Assembly: GCF_913773635.1 (NCBI RefSeq)
Contig: NZ_CAJYGQ010000001.1
Location: 186,001-250,000 of the forward strand
Direction of reading: 5' to 3'
Source: an uncultured Mucilaginibacter sp.
GTDB taxonomy: Bacteria; Bacteroidota; Bacteroidia; Sphingobacteriales; Sphingobacteriaceae
DNA: 64,000 nucleotides
How positions within the stretch are numbered: the stretch's first letter is position 1; each line of letters starts with the position of its first letter. A program made the translations under genes and the position numbers. Under the pieces are notes generated by a model. The model was not told the DNA's origin. It saw nothing but the letters and a program-made list of their open reading frames with translations, and did not search any database. Shown piece after piece: positions 1 through 9,715 of this stretch.

Positions 1-2
1 TA

Positions 3-1571
3 TCTGAGCTATCAACATTTGATTTTGCTGGCAATCCTACGGCCTACATCCCTTTTATTGACCCCAAGCGTAGCGCCGCCGACAAGTATCAAACATCATT
101 TGAAAATATATACACTCATTTGCCGCTTGCCTCAGCAGCTAAGGATTCCCTGGCTTTTTTACCCTTGTTGGTTGAACTTGCTGATGGAAAGAAAGCAGTA
201 CTTTCAGAGGCCGATTTGGAAGATTACCCGGGCATGTATCTTAAAAGAGGTAATTCGCCTAATGCCCTTATTTCAGATATGGCGCCTGCACCTAAAAAGG
301 AAAAGCGAGGAGGGTATAACAATGTACAATCGGTAGTTACCGAGCGTGAAAATTACATTGCTAAAACTAGCGGCAAACGCACTTTGCCATGGCGCTTAAT
401 AGCTATAAGCGAGCAGGACAAAGATTTGCTGGATAACGATTTGGTTTATAACCTGGCTTCTCCGTCGCGTGTAGCCAATACCGGCTGGATTAAACCGGGC
501 AAAGTTGCGTGGGACTGGTGGAACGACTGGAATATATCAAAGGTTGATTTCAGGGCCGGCATTAATACCACAACCTACAAGTATTACATTGATTTTGCTG
601 CTGCTAACAAGCTGGAGTACATCATGCTTGATGAAGGTTGGTCGGAAAAGGCCGATATAATGAAGGTGATACCTGATTTAAATCTGAAGGAAATTATTGA
701 CTACGGCCGCAGTAAAAATGTTGGTGTATGGCTATGGACAGGTATGTATACCCTGAACCAAAAGATGGATGAGGCTTACGACCATTACGCTAAAATGGGT
801 ATCAAAGGTTTCAAAATAGACTTTATAAACCGCGATGACCAAAAAATGGTGGGCTTTTATTACAGGGCGGCAAAAAAAGCTGCCGAACGGAATTTACTGG
901 TAGACTTTCATGGAGCGTACAAGCCAACCGGTTTAAACAGAACGTACCCCAACGTACTGAATTTTGAAGGAGTTTTTGGTATTGAAAGCTTCAAAGCACT
1001 GCGTAAAGAGGTTGATTTTCCGGGTTATGAAACTCTAGTGCCGTACATTAGAATGCTGGCGGGCCCGCTGGACCATACACCCGGTGCTATGCGTAACGCT
1101 ACCAAAAAGCAATATGTTACATCGTACAGTATGCCTATGAGCCAGGGTACCCGTTGCCACCAGGTAGCATTGTATATTACCTATGAGGCGCCGCTTAACA
1201 TGCTATCTGATAATCCTACCATTTACATGAAGGAGCAGGAAACCACCGATTTTATTGCAGCCGTACCTACCGTTTTTGATGAAACTGTACCGCTTGGCGG
1301 CAAAGTTGGCGAGTACACCGTTTTGGCGCGCCGTAAAGGCAATCAGTGGTTTGTAGCCGCACTTAACAACTGGACGGCACGCGAAATAGAGGTCGATCTT
1401 TCGCCATTGGGTAAAACTGCTTTTAACGCCGTAATTATGAAAGACGGCATAAACGCCGACCGCGATGCCACCGACTATAAAAAGGAAAACGCAACTCTAA
1501 ACACCGGTGCTAAAATTAAGGTAAGCCTTGCACCTGGTGGTGGCTGGGCAGCTCGTTTAACCGCTAAATAA
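3..1571 (+). CDS. GH97 family glycosidase (retaining alpha-galactosidase type), 5' end outside window
   Basis: The reading frame is open from the left edge, so the N-terminal part is missing; 522 residues are visible. GH97 enzymes are exported alpha-glucosidases or alpha-galactosidases with an N-terminal beta-sandwich, a TIM barrel and a C-terminal all-beta domain. The barrel is seen in WDWWNDWN, EYIMLDEGWS, GVWLWTGMY and GFKIDFINRDDQ. The Asp of KIDF (codon 819-821) stands where retaining GH97 alpha-galactosidases carry their nucleophile; inverting SusB-type enzymes lack it. A Glu 55 codons later, in FGIE (984-986), fits the acid/base spacing reported for Bacteroides GH97b. The family is clear; alpha-galactosidase activity is inferred. 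The next gene starts 31 nt downstream, and together they open a pectin-degradation block in which removing galactose side groups makes sense. Confidence 0.9.
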   Translation, partial: SELSTFDFAGNPTAYIPFIDPKRSAADKYQTSFENIYTHLPLASAAKDSLAFLPLLVELADGKKAVLSEADLEDYPGMYLKRGNSPNALISDMAPAPKKEKRGGYNNVQSVVTERENYIAKTSGKRTLPWRLIAISEQDKDLLDNDLVYNLASPSRVANTGWIKPGKVAWDWWNDWNISKVDFRAGINTTTYKYYIDFAAANKLEYIMLDEGWSEKADIMKVIPDLNLKEIIDYGRSKNVGVWLWTGMYTLNQKMDEAYDHYAKMGIKGFKIDFINRDDQKMVGFYYRAAKKAAERNLLVDFHGAYKPTGLNRTYPNVLNFEGVFGIESFKALRKEVDFPGYETLVPYIRMLAGPLDHTPGAMRNATKKQYVTSYSMPMSQGTRCHQVALYITYEAPLNMLSDNPTIYMKEQETTDFIAAVPTVFDETVPLGGKVGEYTVLARRKGNQWFVAALNNWTAREIEVDLSPLGKTAFNAVIMKDGINADRDATDYKKENATLNTGAKIKVSLAPGGGWAARLTAK

Positions 1572-1602
1572 TAAACTCCGTCAATCAATTAAAACCTATA
1601 AA

Positions 1603-2385
1603 ATGAAAAGAATTAATTTGTTACTATGCCTGTTAACTACCGGCTTGTGCTTTATACTCATCTCTTTTATTAAACCCGATAAACCTACCATATACCTGGT
1701 AGGCGACTCGACAGTTGCAGGCGGTTGGGGAAAGCTTATGTACCGTTACTTTGATACCACCAAAGTGAGCATTCAAAACAGGGCAATATCGGGTACCAGC
1801 AGCCGCACGTTTTACACAGGCATATTTCATGATCCATTGCAGGTTAAAAACGGTATGTGGAAGCCTGTTGCAAAGCAATTAAAACGCGGCGATGTGGTTT
1901 TTATTCAGTTTGGACACAATGACGACAGTCCTGTTAGTGATACCCTGCGTGCCAGAGGCAGCATGAGGGGAACAGGTAGCGACTCAACAGTTATTCAAAA
2001 TCATTTTACTAAAAGTAAAGAGGTGGTGCATACTTATGGCTGGTATTTAACGCGCATGATTGATGAAGCCAAGTCCAAAGGTGCTACAGTGGTAATTTGT
2101 TCGCCGGTACCTAAAGACAAATGGAAAGATGGCAAAATAGACAGGGTTAATGAGAGCTATGGCAAATGGAGCAAGGAAGTAGCCGAGAAAAAGGCGGCTT
2201 TATTTTTGGATTTGAACAACATTATAGGCGACAGGTACGAGAAGCAAGGACAGGAAGCCACAGCCAAATACTTTGTTAACGATCACGTGCATCCAACCAC
2301 CGAAGGGGCGCAGGTAGGCGCACTTACTGTAGTTGATTATATCAAAAACAGTAGCCTCAAAATCAAAGATTATTTAACGCAATAA
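1603..2385 (+). CDS. Secreted SGNH-type rhamnogalacturonan acetylesterase (CE12-like)
   Basis: A 260-residue protein with an N-terminal signal sequence (LLLCLLTTGLCFILISF). SGNH blocks appear in normal order: GDST with Ser36, Gly in NRAISGTSSR, Asn in QFGHND, and the DHVHPT Asp/His pair near the C terminus. The combination GDSTVAGGWG, FGHND and VNDHVHPTTEGA is typical of CE12 rhamnogalacturonan acetylesterases of the RhgT/YesT type, which remove acetyl groups from rhamnogalacturonan I before backbone cleavage. The enzyme is probably periplasmic. It sits between a GH97 and a GH28 gene, which supports a pectin role. Another acetylesterase specificity cannot be excluded from sequence alone. Confidence 0.88.
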   Translation: MKRINLLLCLLTTGLCFILISFIKPDKPTIYLVGDSTVAGGWGKLMYRYFDTTKVSIQNRAISGTSSRTFYTGIFHDPLQVKNGMWKPVAKQLKRGDVVFIQFGHNDDSPVSDTLRARGSMRGTGSDSTVIQNHFTKSKEVVHTYGWYLTRMIDEAKSKGATVVICSPVPKDKWKDGKIDRVNESYGKWSKEVAEKKAALFLDLNNIIGDRYEKQGQEATAKYFVNDHVHPTTEGAQVGALTVVDYIKNSSLKIKDYLTQ

Positions 2386-2411
2386 CTATCTGCATCCAAT
2401 ACACATTGGTC

Positions 2412-3806
2412 ATGAATAAAAAAATAAAATACCTACTAATTATACTGGCTCTATTTGCTTCGGCTTATAACGCTTCGGCCAAAGATTACCTCATTACCGA
2501 TTTTGGTGCCAAAGCCGATGCCAAAACTGACAACACTGCCGCTATACAAAAAGCAATTGATGAGTGCAGTGCCAAAGGCGGCGGCAAGGTTGTTGTGCCG
2601 GGGGGCGAGTTCGCCTCACGGATGATTTCCCTGAAATCAAACATTAACCTGCACCTGGAGGCCGGGGCAAAAATAAGCGCCATTGCCAACGGTGCTAAGT
2701 ATACCAGCCTGGTAATGGGTAACGAAGTGCAAAACGTTTCGGTTACCGGTAGCGGTACGCTTTTTGGCAACGGCGGTAAATTTACCATTGGCGAAGAAGC
2801 CCCCAACCGCCCATATATCATATTCTTTAAAAACTGTAAAAATGTGTTGGTTGAGGATGTCCATCTTTTACAATCAGCATCATGGACGCTCCGCCTGTTT
2901 GGCAGCGAGCATGTGATAGTTAGGGGTGTGTCTATTTACTCGCATGCCAATTTAAATAATGATGGCATTGATATAGACGGTAAAGACATCATCATCACAG
3001 GTTGCCATATTGACTCGGGCGATGATGCCATTTGCCTTAAAAGCGAGGATTCAACCAAACGTGTTACTGAAAATATTACCATTACCAATTGTATAGCCGC
3101 ATCAAACTGTAACCTTATTAAAATGGGTACAGGGTCAATTGGCGGCTTTAAAAATATATCTATCAGCAACTGCACATTGCGTAGGGCCACCGAGTCGCCT
3201 TTTCATAAATGGGCCGATAAGGCTGATCATTACATTGGTTTGCCTATCAGCGGCATATCAGGCATTGCCTTAGAAATTGTGGATGGAGGTGTACTTGACC
3301 AGGTAAGCATAACCAACATTACCATGACGGGGGTACAAACACCTATATTTATGCGTTTAGGCAGTCGTAAAAACCCTACCGGGAGCTTTAAAAATGTGAT
3401 CATATCTAACGTTACGGCTACATGTCATAGCCGCATGTCGAGCATGATTGCCGGTGTGCCGGGGTTCAATATAGAAAATGTAACCCTACGGGATATTTTG
3501 ATAAACAGCCAGGGCGGCGGCACCCGTGAAGATGCCGAGCGCAAAGTGCCCGAAAAAGAAAAGGATTATCCCGAAAACCGCATTTTTGGCTGGACTGTAC
3601 CTGCCTCAAGTTTGTACGTACGACATGCTAATAATATCAATATTGATAACTTTCAGGTGAGGTTAGCCGCTCCTGATGCCCGCCCTGCATTATACCTTGA
3701 TGATGTAAAGCAGCTTAAAGCAACAAACGTAAAAGTTAATGGCGAGTACATAACTGATAAAGCAGTGTACAAATCCAATGCTGTTGACACTTCTGTAAAC
3801 CAGTAG
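2412..3806 (+). CDS. GH28 family polygalacturonase / rhamnogalacturonan hydrolase
   Basis: Start is the ATG at 2412; an upstream in-frame TTG at 2406 is less likely. The 464-residue protein begins with a signal peptide ending ASA-K and continues as a right-handed beta-helix of the pectin-lyase fold (DFGAKADAKTDNTAAIQKAI). GH28 motifs are visible: NNDGID around residue 184 and SGDDAIC with Asp204/Asp205, the expected catalytic aspartates. The usual GHG motif is replaced by MGTGSIGG, a variant seen in many Bacteroidota GH28 proteins, so strict homogalacturonan endo-activity is less certain. Hydrolysis of alpha-1,4-galacturonosyl or galacturonosyl-rhamnose linkages is inferred from the family. 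Six bases separate its stop from the next gene's first ATG. Confidence 0.9.
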   Translation: MNKKIKYLLIILALFASAYNASAKDYLITDFGAKADAKTDNTAAIQKAIDECSAKGGGKVVVPGGEFASRMISLKSNINLHLEAGAKISAIANGAKYTSLVMGNEVQNVSVTGSGTLFGNGGKFTIGEEAPNRPYIIFFKNCKNVLVEDVHLLQSASWTLRLFGSEHVIVRGVSIYSHANLNNDGIDIDGKDIIITGCHIDSGDDAICLKSEDSTKRVTENITITNCIAASNCNLIKMGTGSIGGFKNISISNCTLRRATESPFHKWADKADHYIGLPISGISGIALEIVDGGVLDQVSITNITMTGVQTPIFMRLGSRKNPTGSFKNVIISNVTATCHSRMSSMIAGVPGFNIENVTLRDILINSQGGGTREDAERKVPEKEKDYPENRIFGWTVPASSLYVRHANNINIDNFQVRLAAPDARPALYLDDVKQLKATNVKVNGEYITDKAVYKSNAVDTSVNQ

Positions 3807-3812
3807 CTTGAA

Positions 3813-6029
3813 ATGGTAATATTAGGCTACATGCAAAAGGTAAAATTGCATTTACGCAGAAGCATACTCGTAATTATTTTACTACACATTACAAGCTTGC
3901 TTTGCCATGCACAGCCGGAGTTTGAGGGCATTGGCAGCACACGCAAGTTTATGGCCCATACCGATGCCGCTAATGCCATGTATCATTACTTTGCCAGGCA
4001 AGCATACGGATACTTGAATGACCGCTCAACGCAGATTGGCAAGCTTTCTACCTTAAATAATTGGCAGGCCAGGCAGCAATTGATGCGTAACAAATTAAAA
4101 AAGGCAGCTGGGGCTTTCCCTCAAAAGCAAGCGCTGAAAGCTACTATAACATCAACCATTAAAAGAATCGGTTACAGGGTAGAAAACGTGGTATACCAAT
4201 CGCGGCCTAGGTTTTATGTTACAGCATCCATTTTTATACCTGTCAAAGCTCAGGAAAAAGGACCGTTACCTGCCGTAGTTTATTGCAGCGGCCACATATG
4301 GGAGGGCTACCGCTCGGCGGGTTATCAGACTGCTATTCTCAATCTGGTAAAAAAAGGATTTGTTGTACTGGCATATGATCCGTTAGGACAAGGCGAAAGG
4401 CTAGGGTATTTAGATTCAGCCACTCAGCGTTCCCGACTTGTATCGCCGTCGAGCGAGCATTCATACCCCGGTGCACAACTATTTATAACCGGTAATACGC
4501 TGGCTAACTATTTTATTTGGGACGGTATAAGGGCGGTTGACTACTTGCTTACCCGCAAAGAGGTTGACCCCAATCGTATCGGCATCACCGGTCGTTCGGG
4601 CGGGGGCACGCAAAGCGCTTTCATTGCTGCTTTTGATGACAGGATAAGGGCCGTAGCACCCGAAGATTATGTAACAAGCTTTAACCGGCTGTACCAATCA
4701 TTAGGTCCGCAGGATGCTGAGCAGAATTTTATGTACGGCATTAGCAGCGGTATTGATATGGCTGATTTATTGGCAGTGCGTGCACCGAAGCCCACGTTGG
4801 TAATTGCCACCAGCAGAGATATGTTTCCTATACAGGGCACCCTGGAAACAGTAGCGGAAGTTAAACCTATATATAACCTATATGGCAAACCTGATGCGTT
4901 TGCCATGGTTACTGACGACGGAGGGCATGAATCGACTAAAAAGAACCGCGAGGCTATGTACGCTTTTTTTCAAAAGGCATTAAACAACCCTGGGCCGTCA
5001 ACCGAAGAACAGATTGAACTCCTGACACCAAAACAGCTTCAAGCTACTAAAACCGGCCAGGTAGCTACCTCTTACAAGGCTGAAACTGTGTTTAGTCTTA
5101 ATCGCAAAGATGCTGCCGGCAGAATCGAAGGACTGGATAAAAAGCGTAAAAACTCACCGGATTATTTAAAAAGCCTTTTGCCTGTAGCCAAACGTATTTC
5201 AGGCTTTCGTAAACCACTCAAAATACCTAAACCCGTTTTTACCGGGCGCATACCGCGCAATGGCTACGTAATTGAAAAGTACATGGTGAAAGGTGAAGGC
5301 GATTATGATATCCCATACCTGCTGTTTAAGCCTAACAATGCTGGCAGCCGGGCACTTCTCTATCTCGACCCGAAGGGTAAAGCCGTTTATGGCTCAAAAT
5401 TGGGCGAGTTAGAATGGTTTGTAAAACGGGGAATTGCCGTGATGGTGCCAGACATGCTTGGCAACGGCGAATTGGGACCTGGCGTATTTCAGGGCGATTC
5501 TTACATCGATAGCGTTTCCTACAATAATTGGTTTTCTGCCATGCTCATTGGCCGGAGTATCACAGGTGTGCATGCTGGTGATATTGTAATGCTGTCGCGC
5601 GTATTGAAAGCGCAAATTGGGGCTAAAAAGGTATTGGGGTTAGCTTATAGTTCTTTATCACCGGCGTTGCTGCACGCAGCTGCTTTTAGTGATGATATAG
5701 ACAGGGTTGCCATGATAGAGCCATATACCTCTTACCGGTCAATTGTTGAAAATGAAAACTACAAGCCGTCGTTTCTGCATAGTACAGTCGCCGGCTCAAT
5801 AGGGCAATATGATTTGCCTGACCTTGCCGCAAGCTTAGCGCCTAAAAAGTTGCTGATAATTAATCCATGCGGGGCTGATGCCAAACCGGCAAGCGCGAAG
5901 GATATTGAAAGAGAGTATAGTGTTACCAGGAAAGCATTTTCGGTTCGTAACGCTACTGCTAATTTAAGCGTTGAGCATGGCTTAGGCACTAATAGCTCCA
6001 GCTTGTTCGAAAAATGGATTAAAGATTAA
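3813..6029 (+). CDS. Secreted two-domain alpha/beta hydrolase (acetylxylan-esterase-like)
   Basis: 738 residues from ATG 3813; the ATG at 3831 would give a neater signal peptide (MQKVKLHLRRSILVIILLHI, cleavage near CHAQ). The N-terminal half is an alpha/beta hydrolase related to acetyl-xylan-esterase proteins. Its nucleophile elbow is GRSGGG, a candidate Asp lies in ATSRDMFP and the catalytic His in DDGGHES. The C-terminal half repeats the fold (LLFKPNN, MVPDMLGNGELG) but its elbow reads LAYSSLSPA, without a clear G-x-S-x-G, so this half may be inactive or structural. Such double-hydrolase proteins recur in rhamnogalacturonan loci, where an esterase role is presumed; the substrate is not determined here. 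It is likely cotranscribed with the GH28 gene. Confidence 0.8.
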   Translation: MVILGYMQKVKLHLRRSILVIILLHITSLLCHAQPEFEGIGSTRKFMAHTDAANAMYHYFARQAYGYLNDRSTQIGKLSTLNNWQARQQLMRNKLKKAAGAFPQKQALKATITSTIKRIGYRVENVVYQSRPRFYVTASIFIPVKAQEKGPLPAVVYCSGHIWEGYRSAGYQTAILNLVKKGFVVLAYDPLGQGERLGYLDSATQRSRLVSPSSEHSYPGAQLFITGNTLANYFIWDGIRAVDYLLTRKEVDPNRIGITGRSGGGTQSAFIAAFDDRIRAVAPEDYVTSFNRLYQSLGPQDAEQNFMYGISSGIDMADLLAVRAPKPTLVIATSRDMFPIQGTLETVAEVKPIYNLYGKPDAFAMVTDDGGHESTKKNREAMYAFFQKALNNPGPSTEEQIELLTPKQLQATKTGQVATSYKAETVFSLNRKDAAGRIEGLDKKRKNSPDYLKSLLPVAKRISGFRKPLKIPKPVFTGRIPRNGYVIEKYMVKGEGDYDIPYLLFKPNNAGSRALLYLDPKGKAVYGSKLGELEWFVKRGIAVMVPDMLGNGELGPGVFQGDSYIDSVSYNNWFSAMLIGRSITGVHAGDIVMLSRVLKAQIGAKKVLGLAYSSLSPALLHAAAFSDDIDRVAMIEPYTSYRSIVENENYKPSFLHSTVAGSIGQYDLPDLAASLAPKKLLIINPCGADAKPASAKDIEREYSVTRKAFSVRNATANLSVEHGLGTNSSSLFEKWIKD

Positions 6030-6102
6030 ATCATTTATCGTGCGCCCTTAAGTCAATTAATACACCAACCTAAACCTTATCCAATTAATTAAACCTTATA
6101 CT

Positions 6103-7917
6103 ATGGCACATAAAATATTCAAGAAACCATGGGTAGTATTGTTATTGTTATGCCTGTTTTGCGAAGCTTTCGCGCAGGAAACAATCAACATTACATCGTT
6201 TGGCGGCAGCCCCAATAGTTACTCAGATGTTATTCCTGCAATAAACAGGGCTCTTGGTTACTGCAAAGGCAAAAAGAATATTACCATACAATTTCCTAAA
6301 GGCAGGTATGATTTTTTTCCGCGTGAGGGAAGTTCAAACACGGTTGGTATAAGCGTATATAAGCAAAACGGCGTAACTATTGATGGTGGCGATTCGGAGT
6401 TTATCTTTCACGGAAAGATGCAAATTGCCAATGTAGATTCCAGCACCAATATTGCGCTGCGGAACTTTACAGTTGATTGGGACCGCCCCTTTACGTCGCA
6501 ATGCCAGGTGGTTGGTGTTACCGATACCTATCTCGACGTAAAAATTGACCGCGAAGCTTACCCTTATCAAATAGAAAAAGACACTATACTGTTTACCGGC
6601 GAAGGCTGGAAGTTGCCGGTTTTAAAGATGTACGGAACGCTTTATGATAAGTTGAATAAAGAGATAGTATACAATACCTGGGATGCACCTTTGGGTAACA
6701 TCTTTCAAAACAAAGCGGAGCAGCTTGCAGGCGGCGTGGTAAGGTTTCATGGTAAGCCCAGTATAAAACCCGAGATAGGGACTTATGTAGCATTATTTCA
6801 TATAAGGTATGGTAATGTTGGCATTCATATTCAAAACAGTAAGGATGTATTACTGCAGGATGTTAAAATCTACTATACGTTAGGTTTCGGGTTAAGAGGC
6901 GAACGGACCGAAAATATCACCATGAGAAACGCCTCAATATGTGTAAACGATCAAAAAGGCAGGGTATTTAGCTGTACTGCCGATGCCACCAACTTTGTAA
7001 ATTGCAAAGGCGTTATAAAAGTTGAGAATTGTGCTCACACAGGTCAGGGCGACGATTTTATTAACATTCACGGGCGCAATATGGCTATCACTAAAATAGC
7101 TGGCCCAAATACCCTTGAGTTTAAGGATGCCCGGTTAACTACCGTGGGCGACAGTGTGTGGTTCATCAACAAAACCACGGCGCAAAGAGGTGAAATACGC
7201 GTGGTAAGCTCTGTTAAAAAAAACAAGGATAATTATGCATTGACTTTTACTAGTCCGGTACCTGCCAATGTTAACGCCGGCGACTTTGCCGAAAATAAGA
7301 CCTGGACAGCCGGCTTAGAGTTACGGCGCTGTAAAATATTAAAGCGTAACCGCGCTCGTGGTTTGTTAGTAACAACGCCTAAACGCGTAGTAATAGAGGA
7401 TAACTATTTCCGTAGCGCAGGTACGGCTATTTTAATAGAAGGTGACCTGAACTTTTGGTTTGAGGCTGGCGCCACTACTAACCTGCAGATAAAAAATAAC
7501 GTGTTTGAGAACTGTCTTACCTCGGGTAATAAAAATGGCAACCGTGGCGAGTGGGGAGAGGCCGTAATTACTATTACACCATCACACCAACCGCAAAATT
7601 CAAGTACCGAACCTTATCATAAAAACATACGCATTACCAACAATCAGTTTAAAGTTTTCGATGCGCCGTTAGTGAGGGCGGTATCTGTAAAGGGTTTATA
7701 CTTTGATAACAACCGTGTTATTAAAACAGACAAGTATGCGCCTTACACCTGGCAAAAATCGGCATTTCTTTTAGATGGATGCCGTGAAGTAGAAATCACC
7801 CGTAACAAGCTCGACGATAAATACACAACACGTGACATAGCGATAACACACATGGAAAACACGGATATTAAAGTACCCGACGGCCTATTTAAAGTTAACC
7901 CGAACGCCACACGGTAA
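6103..7917 (+). CDS. Secreted beta-helix glycosidase, GH110-like alpha-galactosidase
   Basis: 604 residues with a signal peptide (VVLLLLCLFCEAFAQ). The body is a parallel beta-helix: an N-terminal pectate-lyase-like stretch, then repeated asparagine-rich turns (ENITMRNASI, RITNNQFKVF). The segments CTADATNFVNCKG and HTGQGDDFINIHG resemble the signature of GH110 alpha-1,3-galactosidases (GlaA/GlaB type), which have an ADATHF...QxDDA.NVHG pattern. The family assignment rests on recalled motifs and should be tested by profile search; other beta-helix glycoside hydrolases are possible. A 73-nt gap separates it from the preceding esterase, and a broken SGNH gene follows 13 nt downstream. Terminal galactose removal would fit the GH97 gene in the same cluster. 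Confidence 0.72.
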   Translation: MAHKIFKKPWVVLLLLCLFCEAFAQETINITSFGGSPNSYSDVIPAINRALGYCKGKKNITIQFPKGRYDFFPREGSSNTVGISVYKQNGVTIDGGDSEFIFHGKMQIANVDSSTNIALRNFTVDWDRPFTSQCQVVGVTDTYLDVKIDREAYPYQIEKDTILFTGEGWKLPVLKMYGTLYDKLNKEIVYNTWDAPLGNIFQNKAEQLAGGVVRFHGKPSIKPEIGTYVALFHIRYGNVGIHIQNSKDVLLQDVKIYYTLGFGLRGERTENITMRNASICVNDQKGRVFSCTADATNFVNCKGVIKVENCAHTGQGDDFINIHGRNMAITKIAGPNTLEFKDARLTTVGDSVWFINKTTAQRGEIRVVSSVKKNKDNYALTFTSPVPANVNAGDFAENKTWTAGLELRRCKILKRNRARGLLVTTPKRVVIEDNYFRSAGTAILIEGDLNFWFEAGATTNLQIKNNVFENCLTSGNKNGNRGEWGEAVITITPSHQPQNSSTEPYHKNIRITNNQFKVFDAPLVRAVSVKGLYFDNNRVIKTDKYAPYTWQKSAFLLDGCREVEITRNKLDDKYTTRDIAITHMENTDIKVPDGLFKVNPNATR

Positions 7918-7930
7918 TCATTGTCAGCAA

Positions 7931-9373
7931 ATGAAGCTATTTAACTTTTGTACAAAACTGCTACCTGCGCTATCATTGTTAATGCTTACAGCATTGTGCA
8001 CTCACGGGCGCGTTATATTGCCCGCACTGGTCAGTTCCAACATGGTGCTGCAGCAAAAAGCTACAGTTAAGCTTGGGGGTAAAAGTACCTGAAGAGGAAG
8101 TGTGCAGATCGTTACATCATGGGATAGAAAGCAGTACAAAGCTGTTATAAATAATGATAGTACCTGGTTTATTAATGTTAATACGCCCGCTGCCGGAGGG
8201 CCATATAACATAACCTTTAATGATGGTGACAAGCTTACGCTCACTAATGTTTTGATTGGGGAGGTGTGGTTTTGTTCGGGGCAATCAAATATGGAAATGC
8301 CTGTGCGGGGATGGAAAAATCAGCCGGTTACAAATTCAGCGGAGCTTTTGCTAAATGCCGGTAATCACAATATACGTTTGTTTACTGTAGCTAGAAATCC
8401 ATCTTTAGTGCCATTAAATAGCTGTAGAGGAAAATGGAAGCCGGCTGATATAGAAAGCGTGGGAAGCTTTAGCGCCGTGGCTTACCAGTTTGGCTTAATG
8501 CTGCAGCAACGCCTTAAAGTGCCGGTAGGGCTAATCTTCTCCTCATGGGGAGGCACTAAAATTGAAACGTGGATGGATAAAGCATCTATAATGCAACATC
8601 CCGATATTGAATTGCCAACGCAGCTTCCGCCCCTAACGGTAGACCGCCAGCCGCCTACCGCATTATACAATGGCATGGTATACCCCGTTACTAATTACGG
8701 CATTAAAGGCTTTATTTGGTATCAGGGCGAGGCCAATAAGGATGCGCCAGACCTGTATAAAAGTTTATTCCCGCAAATGGTAGCCACATGGCGTAAGCAG
8801 TGGGGCGGCGGCGAACTGCCGTTTTATTATGTACAAATAGCACCTTATCATTATGGCCGTGATAGCACCAACAAAGGCCCGCAACGCCTGCGTGAAGTGC
8901 AGTTGAACGCAATGAAAATGATACCCAATAGCGGTATGGCTGTTACTTTGGATATTGGAGCAGAACGCTTTATACACCCGCCCGATAAGATTACCGTTGG
9001 CAAACGTTTGGCACATTGGGCATTGGCCAATACCTATCATCTTAATACGCTAACTTTTTCATGCCCTGTATACCGGTCTAAAGAAATTAATAACGGGCGC
9101 CTTCAATTGTATTTTGATTACGCACCGTTAGGTTTAACTACTTACGGAAAAGAGTTGATCAACTTTAAAATAGCGGGCGCTGACAACGTTTTTCATACTG
9201 CAAAGGCGAAGATTACCAATGAAGGCATAGAAGTTTGGAGCGACAAGGTTAAAGAACCGCTAAACGCGCGATACGCTTTTAATGAATGGGTGATTGGTGA
9301 ATTGTACAACGTTGAAGGTTTCCCTGCATCCTCATTCAGGACCGACAGTTTGATGATTTCCAACAAACCTTAA
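7931..9373 (+). pseudogene. Sialate O-acetylesterase-like SGNH gene interrupted by an in-frame TGA
   Basis: An ATG at 7931 opens a signal peptide followed by the family's conserved N-terminus (LPALVSSNMVLQQKATVKL). The frame then meets TGA at 8090-8092 and continues in the same frame into QIVTSWDRKQY and the whole catalytic part, which has the nucleophile block CSGQSNMEMP, IWYQGEANKD and a C-terminal domain ending at 9373. Homologues read roughly LWG-x-PGE-x-V here. In the +1 frame bases 8088-8102 give PEEEV, so a pair of compensating small indels (an extra TG at 8103-8104) or a nonsense change would explain the break. A GTG at 8102 could start a shorter protein without signal peptide. It may be a true pseudogene, a recent mutation or a sequencing error. 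Confidence 0.65.
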
Positions 9374-9715
9374 TGAGGTGATAAAAGGGAGCATGTTTTG
9401 TAGCGTGTTCTTATCCGTTTTTTACCAAACGGCAACTCCCTTCAAGTGGCGTTTGCCTCAAGCGTGGCAATAAATAGGCATATAATTTTTGCTGCGTGCT
9501 GTGTCACCGTTTGCTATGACGGTAACTTAGGAAACACTTATTACACGTAACTAAGCATAAGGATGCTCGTCACCTTAAAATAAGGGTTGAACCCTGCAGG
9601 TAGATTGTATCATTCTTTTGTCGATTTGTATCAAATCTCCACTTTAAAGTTACTAACCATAGCAGTAGCCCGCTTGCCAGCATTCAGCACTTGTATTTTT
9701 TAGGAATTAAACTGT
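9374..9715. other. Intergenic region with nested inverted repeats upstream of the ECF sigma gene
   Basis: No gene is visible. AAGGGAG (9385-9391) and CTCCCTT (9436-9442) are exact reverse complements and enclose a second inverted repeat, CCGTTT (9415-9420) with AAACGG (9427-9432). No U-run follows, so a simple intrinsic terminator is not supported. Further short repeats (TTGCC/GGCAA, ACCGT/ACGGT) follow. The palindrome GATTTGTATCAAATC at 9623-9637 lies about 80 bases before the sigma gene. Confidence 0.5.
9607..9637 (+). promoter_or_regulatory. Candidate operator/promoter element with TTTGTATCAAA palindrome
   Basis: The last 15 bases form a perfect inverted repeat (GATTTG-TAT-CAAATC). The 31-base stretch matches 24 of 31 positions, without gaps, of 50079-50109 upstream of the SAM riboswitch. 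It lies 79-109 bases before the ECF sigma gene start. Function is inferred only from recurrence and position. Confidence 0.4.

Noticed and set aside
8090..8092. TGA as a selenocysteine codon
   Set aside because: The position is not catalytic in the family, no selenocysteine-type hairpin was seen directly after it, and no Cys is expected there.
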